A stretch of DNA of 64,000 nt from CAZGSV01 sp964528605 (GTDB lineage Bacteria; Armatimonadota; Zipacnadia; CAZGSV01). The stretch lies in assembly GCA_964528605.1 (NCBI GenBank), contig CAZGSV010000002.1, positions 1 through 64,000 on the forward strand, in the 5' to 3' direction. The position numbers and the translations under genes were made by a program. Below the pieces are notes generated by a model. That model saw only the letters and a list, made by a program, of their open reading frames with translations, was not told the origin of the DNA and did not search any database. Positions 1 through 8,688 of the stretch are shown piece by piece (the stretch's first letter is position 1; the number at the start of each line of letters is the position of its first letter).

Positions 1-746
1 ATCGGAGCCTCCTGCTTGGGCGCGAGCAGGTCGGTGCCGAACAAGAGTTGGCGCCAGTGCTTGCGGCAGAACTCCCGCGCGTATTCGCGGTCGCGGTTGA
101 GCGCGTTGAAGCCTGACCCGGCCGAGAGGTCGCCATAGAGATGGGAATGCCGGTCCAGTAGTTCCCCGACGCGCCCGCCCGGCACCAGGGGCCGCGTAGG
201 GTAGCCGTCATCCCACCTCACGTCGGCGGAGATCTCGCGCCACCAGCCGGGCCCGTGCGCGATGAACGCGGTGTCGGGGAATTCCCGCAGAATGGCCTCG
301 AACTTGGGCAACCCCAACTCGTCCACGTTGTGCGCGTTGTCGAAATGCATCAGGCAGGCAACGCCGAACTCGCCGCACGCCGCATACACGATCTTAGAGC
401 GCGGGTCGTCCACCGGCGTGCCCGGCTTGTACTCGCCGAACCCGGCGCAGCCGGCTTCGAGGTACGCCTGGATGACCTGACGGAACTCCTTCTCCAGGTT
501 GCCTCGCTCGAGTCGCGGGTCCAAAGTGCAGAAGGGCACCAGCCGGTCGGCGTGCTTCTTGCACTCCTCGAGCACGTACCAGGTGGGCAGCGGCACATAG
601 AATGCCTCCGGGCTTTCCAGCGGCAGCACCACCGCCTTGTCTATCTCCCACTCGTCCATTTCCCGCAGCAAGACTTCGGGCGGGTACACGGCGGGGACGC
701 CGAGGGCGGCGGTAGGCGTGATGTGCGTGTGACAGTCGAATAGCAT
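1..746 (-). CDS. Amidohydrolase-family metal-dependent hydrolase (3' end outside window)
   Basis: The minus-strand frame opens at ATG 746 and stays open to the window edge, giving 248 residues without a stop. It begins MLFDCHTHITPT, the D-x-H-x-H metal-binding start of the amidohydrolase-2 TIM barrel. Further along are ACLMHFDNAHNVDELGLPKF and FIAHGPGWW, the expected second and third metal-ligand strands, and near the edge the LFGTDLLAP strand with the catalytic Asp. Members hydrolyse or decarboxylate small cyclic or carboxylated substrates in the cytoplasm; the substrate cannot be read here. The next gene (932) is divergent. Confident of the family, not of the reaction. Confidence 0.85.
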   Translation of the reverse strand, partial: MLFDCHTHITPTAALGVPAVYPPEVLLREMDEWEIDKAVVLPLESPEAFYVPLPTWYVLEECKKHADRLVPFCTLDPRLERGNLEKEFRQVIQAYLEAGCAGFGEYKPGTPVDDPRSKIVYAACGEFGVACLMHFDNAHNVDELGLPKFEAILREFPDTAFIAHGPGWWREISADVRWDDGYPTRPLVPGGRVGELLDRHSHLYGDLSAGSGFNALNRDREYAREFCRKHWRQLLFGTDLLAPKQEAP

Positions 747-931
747 CCTGTTCACCCCCTGGCATCTCCGCGTTTGCGTGGCACACCTACCCTATGGCAT
801 CGCCCTTCGGCTGTCCAACATGCGGTGCGCGCCACGGCTGTTGGCGCCGCCGGTGGGCGTCCTGTCCGCTGAGGCAGGCATGGCGCTGCCTGTGCGGGCT
901 AGCCAGTTGACGGCAGCACCGCGAAGTCGTA

Positions 932-3442
932 TTGAGGCGGCACTGGATCAATGCGGGGGTGATGCTTGCCATGCTGGGCGCGCTGGCGATGGCCACGGCG
1001 CTGCAGGTCACGGTCACTAGGAACGCCGAGATCCGCGTGGACCTGGCCCGGCCGGTCGGCACCGTGCAAGACGGCATCTACGGTCAGTTCCTCGAGCACA
1101 TCTACCACTCGGTCGTCGGCGGCCTGCATGCGGAGATGCTCGCGGGCGGCAGTTTCGAGGAATCACCCCGTGTGCTCATCCCAGGCGCGTGCGCCGCGAG
1201 CGGAGTTTGGCTGGTGGAAGGCGGCGAGATAGGGCAGACCAGCCTGGAGCCGGACACGCACCTATGGTTCGACTTGGGCGACGCCATGCGCGACGGGTGC
1301 GCTTTGTCCCTGGAGGCGCGCAAGGACGGAGGCGACGAGGGCTTTCTCATCATCTTCCGCGCTCAAGACCAGAGCAACTTCCTGTGCTGGAACCTGGGCG
1401 GCTGGGGCAACACCGCCAGCGCCATAGAACGCGAGGCCGACGGGACGCGGACAATGCTGGAAAAGACGCGCACCAACACCACGATCCCGCCCGGGCGCTG
1501 GCACAAGATTCGCATCGAGATGCACGGCCGCTGGACCCGCGGCTTCTTGGACGGCAAGCGCCTCTTCATCCTGCAGGCAGCCGAGCCGCTTACTCCCCTG
1601 ATCGGCATTGGCACTTGGCAGACTCAGGCCTCCTTCCGCTTCCTGCGCTTGCAGCACCTGCGCGACGCGCGCCTGCTCTGGTGTGCTGACGCCCACGTGG
1701 GCGAGGAGCGCGCGGTCTCCGAGATGTGGGAGCCGTACAGCACCGGCAAAGCCGAAACCGCATACGCTTGGGAGAGCGAGGACGCGGCCGTCGGCGAACG
1801 GTGCCAGCAAGTGGCAGTGAGGCAGCGCGAGAGCGGCGAGCACGGCATCCGGCAGAGAGGCCTCGCCACCCAGGCGGGCAGGCACTACGTGTGTTCCCTC
1901 TGGATCCGAGGGCAGTGGCTCGCCGAACCCCCGGTGGTCTGTCTCCAGACGCCGTCGGGGGCCAAGGACGAGGTAACGGTATCACAGCTCTCACCGCAGT
2001 GGCAGAGGCGCCGCTTTCTGCTGCAAGCCGGAGAGACGACCGACGACGCGGCTCTGAGCATCGCGCTAGGAGGGCCCGGCGCGATATGGGTAGACGGGGT
2101 ATCCCTGATGCCGGCGGACTTGCCTGAGGGGATGCCCTTCCGCGCGGACCTCTTCGAGGCCATCAAGGCGCTGCACCCCGCTTTCATCCGCTGGCCGGGG
2201 GGCTGCTTCGCCGAACGCTACTGCTGGCGCGACGGCGCTGGCCCGCTGGAGGCGCGGGTACCCAAGCCGAACGACACTTGGGGCGGCATAGACCCCAATA
2301 CCTTCGGCACCGACGAGTTCATCGCGCTCTGCCGCGCGGTCGGCGCGGAGCCGCTCATCTGCCTCAACATCGGCCAGCACGAGGCCGCCGCTGACCTCGA
2401 TGCCTACCTCTCTGAGGCTCTCGAGTGGATCGAGTACTGCAATGGCGCGGCCAGCGCGCCCATGGGCGACCTGCGCGCCGCCAACGGCCACCGTCAGCCC
2501 TACGGCGTGCGCTATTGGGAGATCGGGAACGAGACCTGGCCGCTGGGCGCTGAGGAGTACTGCCGGCGGGCGCGCAAGTTCGCCGAGGCGATCCGCGCTC
2601 GCGATCCCGACTTGATGCTCCTGGTCTGCGGCAGCGGCGGCCGGAATCCGGAATGGAACCAGGCGATCATCGCAGGGCTGGGCGACGTATCCGATCTGAT
2701 TAGCGTGCACCACTACGGCGGCGGGGACACCTACGAAGCCAGAATAGCCGACGCGTTGGCCTACGTTGATTTCCTGCGGCAGACGGCGGAGGCCATCGAG
2801 CGCTCGGGCCACGCGCATCTGCGCCTCGCGGTCACCGAATGGAACCTGATGTCCACCGCCCTCGACTCCGGCCTGTGGGCCGCTCTCTTGCTCAACGGCT
2901 GCGAGCGGCTCGCCAACTACGTCACCATCACCAGCCCGGCGCTCTTGCTGCGCAATGTGGATGCGCCTGCCTGGGACAACGCGCTTATCAACTTCGACAA
3001 GTCGGGGTGGTTCCCCGGCGGGAACTATCTGACCATGATGATGTACCGCTCGGCGATGAGCCCGGAGTTGGGCCGCCATGCGTCGCCCACGATGGCGCTG
3101 GAGTCGCAGGTGGAGTGCGCGCGGTGGGGCAGCGCGAACCTGCCCGACCTGGACGTGGTCGCGACGGCGGATGCGCAGCACCTGATACTGAAAGTCGTCA
3201 ACCTGAACCCGGAGGAGGAGGTCGAGACGGAGGTGGTGCTCACCGGCGGGCGCGTGGGGGACGCAGCCGAGATGTGGGTGCTGAATGGGGAGAGGCCGGA
3301 GTCCAAGAACTCGCTAGAGGCGCCGCAGGCGGTGAACGTCAGCAGCCTTGCGCTCAGCGTGCCCTCTCCCCGCTTCCGCCTCTTCTTTGCACCTCACTCG
3401 GTGAACGTCATCCGGGTACCGCGACTGCCTGCCGCCGAATGA
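932..3442 (+). CDS. Secreted alpha-L-arabinofuranosidase, GH51
   Basis: 836 residues, probably starting at TTG 932, which gives a signal peptide (RRHW followed by a hydrophobic run); GTG 959 and ATG 962 are in-frame alternatives that shorten the signal. The N-terminal strand GIYGQFLEHIYHSVVGGLHA is typical of GH51. Residues about 80-220 look like a lectin-type beta-sandwich, the middle is the TIM barrel, and the C-terminus is the beta-sandwich seen in this family. The acid/base Glu is in EIGNE (about residue 534) and the nucleophile in TEWN (about 636). The enzyme removes terminal arabinofuranose from arabinan or arabinoxylan outside the cytoplasm. It converges on a glycerol-1-phosphate dehydrogenase gene. 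Confidence 0.92.
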   Translation: MRRHWINAGVMLAMLGALAMATALQVTVTRNAEIRVDLARPVGTVQDGIYGQFLEHIYHSVVGGLHAEMLAGGSFEESPRVLIPGACAASGVWLVEGGEIGQTSLEPDTHLWFDLGDAMRDGCALSLEARKDGGDEGFLIIFRAQDQSNFLCWNLGGWGNTASAIEREADGTRTMLEKTRTNTTIPPGRWHKIRIEMHGRWTRGFLDGKRLFILQAAEPLTPLIGIGTWQTQASFRFLRLQHLRDARLLWCADAHVGEERAVSEMWEPYSTGKAETAYAWESEDAAVGERCQQVAVRQRESGEHGIRQRGLATQAGRHYVCSLWIRGQWLAEPPVVCLQTPSGAKDEVTVSQLSPQWQRRRFLLQAGETTDDAALSIALGGPGAIWVDGVSLMPADLPEGMPFRADLFEAIKALHPAFIRWPGGCFAERYCWRDGAGPLEARVPKPNDTWGGIDPNTFGTDEFIALCRAVGAEPLICLNIGQHEAAADLDAYLSEALEWIEYCNGAASAPMGDLRAANGHRQPYGVRYWEIGNETWPLGAEEYCRRARKFAEAIRARDPDLMLLVCGSGGRNPEWNQAIIAGLGDVSDLISVHHYGGGDTYEARIADALAYVDFLRQTAEAIERSGHAHLRLAVTEWNLMSTALDSGLWAALLLNGCERLANYVTITSPALLLRNVDAPAWDNALINFDKSGWFPGGNYLTMMMYRSAMSPELGRHASPTMALESQVECARWGSANLPDLDVVATADAQHLILKVVNLNPEEEVETEVVLTGGRVGDAAEMWVLNGERPESKNSLEAPQAVNVSSLALSVPSPRFRLFFAPHSVNVIRVPRLPAAE

Positions 3443-3537
3443 GGGCCGTGGCCGACTACTGTGTGCCGGCGCAGTTGGTGGCGCCCAGGCTCCTGGCTAG
3501 AACGTGCTGCGGGCGGCCACCGGAGTAGGGCGCGGCG

Positions 3538-4434
3538 CTACTCTTCGGCCGGCTGCCGGCGGTTGGCGATGGTGTACCAGAGATTCGTGTGGCGCCGCAC
3601 GTACGCCGGCAACTCGCGCTCGGTCTTCGCTATCGCTTCCTGAGGGACGCCTATCTCCTCCGGCCGGTAGCGCAGGCCAACGCGCTCGAAGAGCGAGCTA
3701 GCGCGATTCACGTCTTGCCCCTGCCAGGCCGCCATGCGCTGTATGCCCACCGCCACCAGTTCTCCGTGAAGGTACTTGCGCTCCGGCGGCAGGTAGTTCT
3801 CCAGGCAGTAGACGAAGTAGTGCTCCGAACCTTCTTCCGGGCGGGCGCTGCCGACCTGCTCCGACAGTTCCACCTCGCGCCGGAGGCAGTAGATGAGGGT
3901 GTCGAGCCCCTCCTTGGTGGTGGGCGGGACTGCCTGCTCGAGCAACGCCAGCGCCTCGCGCGCTACCTCGGGGTTATAGGTGTCGGCGGCGTCCTCGCCG
4001 GCCAGCCGCCAGTCGAAGCAGGCGGTGTAGATGGAGAAGACGTCGCCCCAACCGGCGGCGTTCATGTGTGGCGGCGCCGATAGGATGAGGTCGTGGTCTA
4101 TGATGAGATGGTCGGGCTTCTTGGTCTTGAGGTAGTGCACCAGGCCGCCGTAGCGCACCGCCGTTTCCTGCACCAGGCAAGCGTCGGCGGAGATGATGGT
4201 GGGGCAGGCAATCACGGGGCAACCGTTGCGCGCCCCCAGGTACTTGGCGAGGTCAATCGCCTGTCCCCCCCCGAAGCCGAGCACTTCGTCCGCTTGCACG
4301 TGGTCGAACTCCCGCCGCACCAGGTCGTAGTCGGTGCTGGTGGCGAACATCACCTGATAGCCCTGGAGCCGGTCAGGGAACAGGGTGGCGAGTTCCGGGG
4401 TAGTGATGGCTACGCGCGACGCCAATCGCCTCAC
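3538..4434 (-). CDS. sn-Glycerol-1-phosphate dehydrogenase-like (AraM/EgsA type)
   Basis: 298 residues from GTG 4434. The nucleotide-binding signature GFGGGQAIDLAKYLGA, the ADACLV region and the metal-ligand histidines in GSEHYFVY and YLHGELVAVG place it in the Fe-ADH_2 / glycerol-1-phosphate dehydrogenase family, which reduces dihydroxyacetone phosphate to sn-glycerol-1-phosphate with NAD(P)H. The gene is somewhat shorter than the usual 350-400 residues. Its GTG overlaps the TGA of the upstream nucleotidyltransferase by 4 nt (GTGA), so the two are translationally coupled. In Bacillus, araM lies in the arabinose operon with a GH51 gene; here a GH51 gene is also next door but convergent. Substrate not proven. 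Confidence 0.8.
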   Translation of the reverse strand: MRRLASRVAITTPELATLFPDRLQGYQVMFATSTDYDLVRREFDHVQADEVLGFGGGQAIDLAKYLGARNGCPVIACPTIISADACLVQETAVRYGGLVHYLKTKKPDHLIIDHDLILSAPPHMNAAGWGDVFSIYTACFDWRLAGEDAADTYNPEVAREALALLEQAVPPTTKEGLDTLIYCLRREVELSEQVGSARPEEGSEHYFVYCLENYLPPERKYLHGELVAVGIQRMAAWQGQDVNRASSLFERVGLRYRPEEIGVPQEAIAKTERELPAYVRRHTNLWYTIANRRQPAEE

Positions 4435-5021
4435 CGCATGGTGCGGGCCCAGTTCTCCGCGCGCAGCAGGTCCTCGGGAGAGTCCACGTCGCTGAGCAGC
4501 ATTGCCAGTTCGGGGGGCTCGGCAAAACCCGCCAGGTCAACTACGGCAGCGCCGGCCGCCAGCGCGAAGCCTGGCAGGTCGAGTTGGCGTTTGTCGAGCC
4601 TCTCCGCCGCCAGGCCGGCGAGATGCTTGTTGTAGACCGCACACAGGGGGAAGTGCTGCCGGCCTAACCTGGGCACGGCGCCGGGCGCCCCCCCCTGGGC
4701 CTCCAGTACGCGCTCGATCAGCCCACGCGTCACGAAAGGCATGTCGGCGGCCAGCACGAAGCAAGGGGAATGGCGACAGGTGGTGAGCGCGGCGTGCAGG
4801 CCGGCAAGCGGGCCGCCATAGGAGTACAGGTCCGGCACTACGGGAAGCCGGAGGTGGCGGTACGGGTCCGGCTCGTTGCCCACGAGCAGGATCTCATCAA
4901 ACAGAGGCTGCGCCTGCGCCAGAATGCGCTCGAGAATGGTCGTGCCGCCGACCTCGAGCAGCGCCTTGGTGGCCGTCAACGCGGACGGCGGGCCACCCAC
5001 GACAATGGCGCAGGAGCGCAC
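4431..5021 (-). CDS. MobA-like NTP transferase
   Basis: 196 residues from GTG 5021, preceded by GGAAGGGG. It has KALLEVGGTTILERI, VPDLYSYGGPLAGLHAAL and LAADMPFV, the usual framework of molybdenum-cofactor guanylyltransferases and the wider NTP_transf_3 family. The nucleotide loop is aberrant: VVGGPPSALTATKALL where the family has LAGGxSxRMGxDKALL, so the Arg-Met-Gly part is missing. No other molybdenum cofactor genes lie nearby. Its stop overlaps the start of the glycerol-1-phosphate dehydrogenase, so a role in activating a glycerol-phosphate product is as likely as MobA function. Family good, function open. Confidence 0.7.
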   Translation of the reverse strand: MRSCAIVVGGPPSALTATKALLEVGGTTILERILAQAQPLFDEILLVGNEPDPYRHLRLPVVPDLYSYGGPLAGLHAALTTCRHSPCFVLAADMPFVTRGLIERVLEAQGGAPGAVPRLGRQHFPLCAVYNKHLAGLAAERLDKRQLDLPGFALAAGAAVVDLAGFAEPPELAMLLSDVDSPEDLLRAENWARTMR

Positions 5022-5051
5022 GGCCCCGCCCCTTCCTGGTCGCAGGCTAGC

Positions 5052-8000
5052 CTAACGGTGCGAGGCCCACGGCAGTTGCGGCGTCGAGGGCCGGAACGCG
5101 TAGGTCGGCGCGTTCCCCCGCCAGGCGCGCACCACGTTCACCTCGTTCTCCAGCAATGCCTTGAGCCCAGTCCGTACCGGATAGCCGGCGTCGTTGCAGG
5201 CAGTGAGAATGTTGTAGCCCTCGAAGAAGAAACGGCCGCCCAGGGCCAGGTCCTCGGTGTAGCCCAACGACCGGCGCGGGCCAGTACCGGCCACCGTCTG
5301 CCGCACGTTGGCGTCCAGGCCGGCGTAGGCCCGCCCCGCGAAGCCCATCAGGTCAAGCAAGTAGGTAAGGCCGGGGTTGTCTGCCACGCCATAAGCCAGT
5401 GCGTGGCCGGCGCGCGAGTCGAGCAGGTTGGGCGTGACCTTGTCGTTCCACTGCCAGTATCCGCGCACGCGACCTTCCAAGGACTCGGCGATGCCTCCCG
5501 CGAGCGCCCGCTTGAACTCCCGCGCGGCCTCGTTGCGCAGCAGCCAGGTCGCCTCCAGCCACAATATCTGTTCCGCGTTCGGTTGCCTCAGGCTGCCGCC
5601 CCAGTTCCAGAATAGGTCTCGCTTTCCCGACCTGAGCCGGTAGTCGTGACCCCACTCCCGGAACGCGCCGCCGGCCTCCCTGGCCTCCCACGCTTGGATC
5701 GCCCGCTCCATTTGGGCGAGGGCCCACCGGTCCCAGTAGCGGGGGTCCGCGCCCTTGCCCGGCTCAGGCCATGCCATGGACCGGAAGAGCGAGCGGATGA
5801 CCTCCCTCTGGTCGGCGCTGAGCGCGCCCTGCAGCTGGTGGCGGTGGCGGAGAACGTCGTAGATGGCCTTGATGGCCAGCAGTTGCCACCCCTGCGATCT
5901 GTTCTCGATGTGTGACATCAACCCCGTCGTGCCGATGGCCAGCCCTGCGGCGCCCCGCCATTCCTGCGCCGCCGGTATGGCATCAGCCCCGGCGGTGGCC
6001 CGCGTCGCATACAGGGACCCTTCACGGGCAAACGATTCCCGCGCCACCCGCGCCGCCCCCGGCGCCAAGGCAAGACCGAACGGCGGGCCGACGGCGGCGG
6101 GGCTCACCAGCGACCCCCGCGCCTCGGCGCTGGCGGGATAGGCGTACTTGGGATGCCAGCCCTCGAAGCCGCAGAAGCGCACCATCTGCCAGAGCCGCCC
6201 CTGCCCGGCTTGCTCCGCGGCCTTAGTCTCCGCCTCGACGCAGCGCACCCACAGGTTGTCCTGCTGACCCCCCATGGCCGCCGGTTTCTCGAGCCATCTC
6301 AGGCGCTGGAAGGCGGGACGCAGCGCGCCGCTGGCCGCCAGTTTGCCTGCTTGCTCCACGGCGCCCGCGACGGCGCCGGCTAGCTGCCCTCCCGCACCCA
6401 TCTCTTCCGCGGCCAGTGAGATCTGCTCCCAGCGCGGGTAGGCGGGCCAGTTGCGGCGCATCGCCGCGCGATGCCCCGCCGCGTCACGCGCCTGACCTCG
6501 TCCCTCGTAGAGTTCCACCAGGGCGCGCCGCGGCGCCAGCCGCTGCGGGTCGTAGAGCAGGGCTTTCTCGAGGGCCTCCACCGCCGGGGCTCCCTCGCCC
6601 CGGTCGTAGTAGAGTAGCCCAAGCCCCTCCCAGGCATCAGCGTAGGTGCCCGCTTTGGCGATGGCCGCGCGGTAGAGTTCAGCCGCCTCCTTGTCCTGCG
6701 GTCGCCGCGAGAAGGCCGGGCGCAACTCAGAGTCCGCCAGCGCCCTGGCGGAGTAGAAGAGCGCCTCCGGGCTGTCGGGCTGCAGCGCCACCGCCGTGCT
6801 CAGTTCCTGCCGAGTCTCGGCATCCCGCCCCATCGCGTAGAGCAGACGGCCACGGTACAAGTGAGCGAAATGCGAGTTGGGGCTCCTATCAACTGCGCGG
6901 GAGCACAGTGTCAGGCCTTCTTTAACGCTCCGGGTCACGCCCTGAGCGTAGCCCAGTTTCGCCAGCGCCTCGACCGAGTCGGGAGTTCCCACGTAGGCGC
7001 GCTCGTACATGACGCGCGCGTTCTCGTAGTCGTTGCGGCTCAGGTATTCGTCGCCTTGGACGATGGCGGCGCCGGTTATGGCCTCCGCCAGGCCGCCGGC
7101 GGGCTGCGGGGAAGCGAAGGGCCGCAGGTGGAGATTGGTCAGCAGGTAGGAGGTCGCTTTGGCGGGCTTGGCAATGCCGCCAACGGCGACGTCACCCAAC
7201 TGAACGCCCTGCACCACGCCCGGCAGCGCGTGCTCGAACTCCTGCGCGCCCACGTATACTTTGCAGTTCCCCTGGCGCACGTCTATGCGCAGTGCGCACC
7301 ACTCGCCGGCGGGGACGGGCACACGCCCCAGCGTTTGCTCGCCGGAGGCTTGCGAGAAGGACACTACCTCGACGCCGGCCACGCTGTCCGCGGTGGGCTC
7401 ACCACCACTGCGCAGGGCAACGGTGAGGTTGCCCTCGCTGCAGATCAACTTGACGCCGAACTGCACTCCAGGGACATAACCCACGGGCTTGAGGTAGTCG
7501 CCGGTGACGCTGGGCTGCCAGCCCTCGGTCGCGCGCAACGTGGCCACCAGAGCAGCCGCCTCGGGCGACACCGGATAGGGCTGATATGCGGGAGGAGTGG
7601 GAACGCCGAATTGCGATGGCACGGTTACCGGCCGCACACCGGCAGGAGCCGTGGGCACCCACGGCTGCATCCGGGGCGCCGGCGCCACGGCAGCAGTCGG
7701 CCTCGCCGCTCCCCCCCCGGACCCGCGTGCCGTTGCACGCGCCGTCCGCTTCCGCCCCTGAAACTCCATCAGGGTGTCGCTACCCATGCCTTTTTCGGCT
7801 CGCCTGCTGCGCCCCCTGCTCAACAGGCCCTGCCCTGCTCCGCGCGCCGGCGCTCCATATGTGGGAGCCCCGTACGTCGGCGCGCCATATGCGCGCTGTT
7901 GCTGCGGAGCCGAGCCCGGCTGGGTCGGCCGCCCGAACTGCACGCCCGGCGCAGCCGGCATGCCTGGCGCCCCCGGAGCCCCGAAAGCAGGGCCCGTCGG

Positions 8001-8441
8001 GAACGTTGTGGGCAGCGCGGATGCCGGCGCGGGCTGAAGTGCATATGCTTGCTTGATCTGCGCCCCGCCCACCACGTTAAGCAGCAGGCAGAACTCAGGC
8101 GGCAAGGTCACCTTAGACGCCAGCGTGCCGCGCACCGAGTAGCTCTGCCCACTCTGATACGTCGCCAGCAGCCCTCCCTTCGCCTCGATGGACTTCGGGC
8201 TCCCTACCGTCACCGCCCACTTGCTGGTGTCGAACTGGCTGACGAAATTGTCGTCCAGAAACCCAGCCTGTTGCGGCTGTACGGTGGTGGGGGCGGCTAC
8301 CTCCGAACCACCTGCGGAAGGTGCCCCCACCCGCGTGGGCTGCGTACCAGTTACATTACCCTGTTGGGCGCGAAGCGGGGCTACTGCACCCGTCAGGGCG
8401 ACCACCATCGCCGCCAGCATTGCCAAGCGCAGAATCTTCAT
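5052..8441 (-). CDS. Large secreted TPR protein with split lectin-like domain
   Basis: 1129 residues. ATG 8441 is chosen because it begins a clear signal peptide (MKILRLAMLAAMVVALTGAV) and has AGGAGG 9 nt upstream; the open frame extends further but upstream of a good promoter. Residues about 55-120 (DDNFVSQFDTSKWAVTVG) and about 300-450 look like the two halves of a concanavalin-type sandwich, separated by about 170 residues rich in Gly, Pro, Ala and Arg that include a repeated YGAPT motif. TPR repeats follow (about 460-700: ALAKLGYAQGV, HLYRGRLLYAMGR, AWEGLGLLYYDRGE), then a helical C-terminal region I do not recognise. Likely a cell-envelope scaffold; partner unknown. Confidence 0.8.
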   Translation of the reverse strand: MKILRLAMLAAMVVALTGAVAPLRAQQGNVTGTQPTRVGAPSAGGSEVAAPTTVQPQQAGFLDDNFVSQFDTSKWAVTVGSPKSIEAKGGLLATYQSGQSYSVRGTLASKVTLPPEFCLLLNVVGGAQIKQAYALQPAPASALPTTFPTGPAFGAPGAPGMPAAPGVQFGRPTQPGSAPQQQRAYGAPTYGAPTYGAPARGAGQGLLSRGRSRRAEKGMGSDTLMEFQGRKRTARATARGSGGGAARPTAAVAPAPRMQPWVPTAPAGVRPVTVPSQFGVPTPPAYQPYPVSPEAAALVATLRATEGWQPSVTGDYLKPVGYVPGVQFGVKLICSEGNLTVALRSGGEPTADSVAGVEVVSFSQASGEQTLGRVPVPAGEWCALRIDVRQGNCKVYVGAQEFEHALPGVVQGVQLGDVAVGGIAKPAKATSYLLTNLHLRPFASPQPAGGLAEAITGAAIVQGDEYLSRNDYENARVMYERAYVGTPDSVEALAKLGYAQGVTRSVKEGLTLCSRAVDRSPNSHFAHLYRGRLLYAMGRDAETRQELSTAVALQPDSPEALFYSARALADSELRPAFSRRPQDKEAAELYRAAIAKAGTYADAWEGLGLLYYDRGEGAPAVEALEKALLYDPQRLAPRRALVELYEGRGQARDAAGHRAAMRRNWPAYPRWEQISLAAEEMGAGGQLAGAVAGAVEQAGKLAASGALRPAFQRLRWLEKPAAMGGQQDNLWVRCVEAETKAAEQAGQGRLWQMVRFCGFEGWHPKYAYPASAEARGSLVSPAAVGPPFGLALAPGAARVARESFAREGSLYATRATAGADAIPAAQEWRGAAGLAIGTTGLMSHIENRSQGWQLLAIKAIYDVLRHRHQLQGALSADQREVIRSLFRSMAWPEPGKGADPRYWDRWALAQMERAIQAWEAREAGGAFREWGHDYRLRSGKRDLFWNWGGSLRQPNAEQILWLEATWLLRNEAAREFKRALAGGIAESLEGRVRGYWQWNDKVTPNLLDSRAGHALAYGVADNPGLTYLLDLMGFAGRAYAGLDANVRQTVAGTGPRRSLGYTEDLALGGRFFFEGYNILTACNDAGYPVRTGLKALLENEVNVVRAWRGNAPTYAFRPSTPQLPWASHR

Positions 8442-8465
8442 GACCCACAACCTCCTGCCGACAAG

Positions 8466-8494
8466 ACTATAACAGTCCCGCTGGCCACGGTCAA
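8466..8494 (-). promoter_or_regulatory. Sigma-70 promoter of the TPR gene
   Basis: On the minus strand TTGACC (8494-8489), 17 nt, then TATAGT (8471-8466). Transcription would start near 8459, giving a short leader that carries AGGAGG before ATG 8441. This is the best canonical promoter in the window and fixes the start of that gene. Confidence 0.8.
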
Positions 8495-8619
8495 CGAGCA
8501 AATGCGCAAGCCGGCGCTCCTCCCGCCCCTCCCGGGGGCGGGACAGCCGGAGCCGGCGCGACCGTCCGGGAGGGCGGCGGGCATCTGGTCCCGCGCAGTC
8601 CTGCCCGCCGCCAGGGGGG

Positions 8620-8646
8620 TTGCCGCGGGCCGTCATGCGGTATACT
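8620..8646 (+). promoter_or_regulatory. Probable promoter of zinc-ribbon/pilin-like gene
   Basis: TTGCCG (8620-8625), a 15-nt spacer, then TATACT (8641-8646). The spacer is short, so the -35 box is uncertain, but the -10 box lies well upstream of the GTG at 8689 and downstream of the alternative ATG at 8620, which argues against that ATG. Confidence 0.45.
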
Positions 8647-8688
8647 GGCCCCGTCGCCACTGCCGGAAGGAGGTCAGGGAGCGGAAAG

